Below, in pieces: positions 62,348-64,000 of a stretch of 64,000 nt of DNA. The notes under the pieces are model-generated. The model searched no databases. It was given only the letters and a program-made list of their open reading frames with translations, and was not told the origin of the DNA. Source of the DNA: Anarhynchus alexandrinus. Taxonomy: Eukaryota; Chordata; Aves; Charadriiformes; Charadriidae. The first letter of the stretch is position 1. Every line of letters begins with the position of its first letter. Where the stretch lies: contig VUYV01000073.1 of assembly GCA_008711295.1 (NCBI GenBank), forward strand, positions 124,001 through 188,000. Reading direction: 5' to 3'. The translations under genes were made by a program, and so were the position numbers.

Positions 62348-64000
62348 AAATAGGACTTTACAGCTTTCTGAAAAAAATTCTGCTGTGGCATAAGCATGTC
62401 ATGAGCCAGGGCTGTTTTATAATCTGAAAGTCAACAATTGCCCCATTTGGATCTTTAAATATATGTTTTAACTCTTCATTTTAAAGGAATGTATTATATT
62501 ATAGGATTGCTAAATATGATTTCCAAACTTGAATTTTAAAAGAGATCCAGAACAAATGACAAGATTCAAAATGAGTCCATAAGTTAAGAGACCAAATAAA
62601 AAGATCATTCTTAACACTTAAAGAAAACGAAATTTGACATAGCAAAGTCCTTTTATGGAAATCTATTTTTTAACCCTCTCAATGCCAAAATTCAATTTTG
62701 TTTCAAGAAGGCAGACTTCTAAAGCAGGCTTTCTTGAGTAATTTTCCTGTCTCTGATTTCAAATGTAGAATTATTTTGCTATTCTGGGTGGTGAGGTGAA
62801 GGAAATCAAAGTTAAAAAAATATAAAAAAGTTTATTCTATGGTGCATAAGTTCTCCAGAAGAACTGATAAGATTGAAAGGTTTATAGAATATCTCAGCTG
62901 TACAGTTATGGAATTCAGTTTTATGAATAAGATTTATAGCACTCAGCCTTTTTCTATGATGTTCAAAGTATTCTTCCTCATTTTTCCATCCTAGAAAAAA
63001 ATAGAAATAGAAAACAAAATACTGGTTCTCCTGAGATGAGAGACAAAACACCCTAAGGAGGTAGGATTTCACCTAGAGCTGGTCATTTTCAGTTTGATTA
63101 GCTCTTCAGCTACTCCATGAATTCTGCTTAGAAGTGGGAAACTTTCAGACCACTTTCACAGTAGGCATAGGTCCACTGAAACTCTGTAAGTTATATGAGG
63201 AATACGCTGTGTATATTCTCTGAGAAAGGAAGAAGAATATTAACATGGAAGTTTTAACAGACCTATATATCCAGATGACTTTCTGTAGCATTTAAAAATG
63301 AAGAAAATTCTCTGTAAGGTTAATAAGACATTAGGTCACCTGAACTGGAAGTATACACTGGCAAAAAAGCTTTTGCCTGAAAACATCAAGAATATCCTGC
63401 ACTGAAGATATGTGACTGGGGAGGAGGGGAGGGCGGAGTTGTTTGGTTTGCTGGGGTTTTTAATTGATTTTTCTTTGCTTATGGATGAAGCCTTTTGACT
63501 TTTTTAAAAAAATTACTAATTTGCATACATTTATTCCCGTCATCTCCTGTTATGTTTGAAATGTGATGCAAACATACATATAAACACCTGGTTACTTGAC
63601 TTTCATTTAGTATATGCAGAATTCAAACTGAAATTCAGCATACATTCTTTATACTAGTCTTTTTTACTGTTTCTACATGGTGCTTTGCACTTGCTCAAAA
63701 AACTCACTGAAAAAGACTTAATCTCATATGTTTCACACTTAATATAGAAATCTTAATTCATCCCTTCCCAAAGATCTCTAAGGAAATTACCAGTAAGGAT
63801 AAACAGCACAGTGCTTATCATGGTCTAACTTCTGGGATATTTGTTACAGGCATTTTCTTATTAATACTATTTGTATTTTAACTAAGTAGACTAGGTATTG
63901 TTTTTCCCAACTGTCCTTAAAGCAGTACTTAAAGGAACTTTTCAGGTTATGCATTCTGAAATGAAGACATTGATTTTGCCTTCATAATAATGAAGAGATA
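62348..64000. other. AT-rich noncoding stretch
   Basis: I see no gene. The 86-residue minus ORF at 62812-63072 is Phe/Tyr-rich and has no domain. A short G-rich tract is at 63419-63440. Confidence 0.6.

Overview
The window looks like a stretch of bird nuclear genome. It is AT-rich, has long runs without any convincing open reading frame, and its recognisable interspersed repeats are the avian set: CR1 non-LTR retrotransposons ending in the (ATTCTATGATTCTATGA)-type 3' tail, and solo endogenous-retrovirus LTRs of families common in birds. There are no Alu-, B1- or L1-like repeats and no bacterial gene structure. I cannot name the species; the LTR types point to a modern, probably neoavian, bird, by recognition rather than by search.

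I found no host protein-coding exon, rRNA, canonical tRNA, snRNA or CRISPR array that I can defend. The region is best read as a gene desert or the inside of a very large intron. Nearly all ORFs are short, lack domains and behave like chance ORFs in AT-rich DNA.

Layout. 1-9.7 kb: unique AT-rich DNA with a 117-bp tandem dimer (4029-4262), an old inverted-arm repeat (6885-6973), a TTTTG array next to a G-rich tract, and a GC-richer block bounded by complementary T and A runs (9017-9354). 9.7-13.7 kb: two tRNA-derived SINE-like copies on opposite strands. 13.7-32.9 kb: mostly unique DNA with microsatellites, short tandem duplications and one CR1 3' end (20826-20998). 32.9-33.7 kb: a very old CR1/L3-like LINE remnant. 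35.2-36.9 kb: an unassigned minus-strand ORF with a plausible splice acceptor and poly(A) signal, followed by a 1.25-kb LTR that carries a younger CR1 inserted in it with a 6-bp target-site duplication. 37-48 kb: unique DNA with a small CR1 fragment and several degenerate old repeats. 48.0-49.2 kb: two related solo LTRs in inverted, head-to-head arrangement with a 21-bp spacer; the right-hand one carries an internal duplication of its poly(A)-signal region. 49.2-61.4 kb: unique DNA. 61.4-62.35 kb: a ~0.9-kb decayed CR1 with reverse-transcriptase motifs. The rest is unique AT-rich DNA.

No functional gene set is visible, so there is no pathway to describe. The biological content is a layered record of retrotransposition. 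In order of apparent age: the L3-like LINE and tRNA-SINE copies are oldest, then the 61-kb CR1, then the LTRs, then the CR1 nested in an LTR. The most unusual structures are the inverted LTR pair, the nested CR1/LTR, the 117-bp dimer and the possible terminal exon at 35.3 kb.
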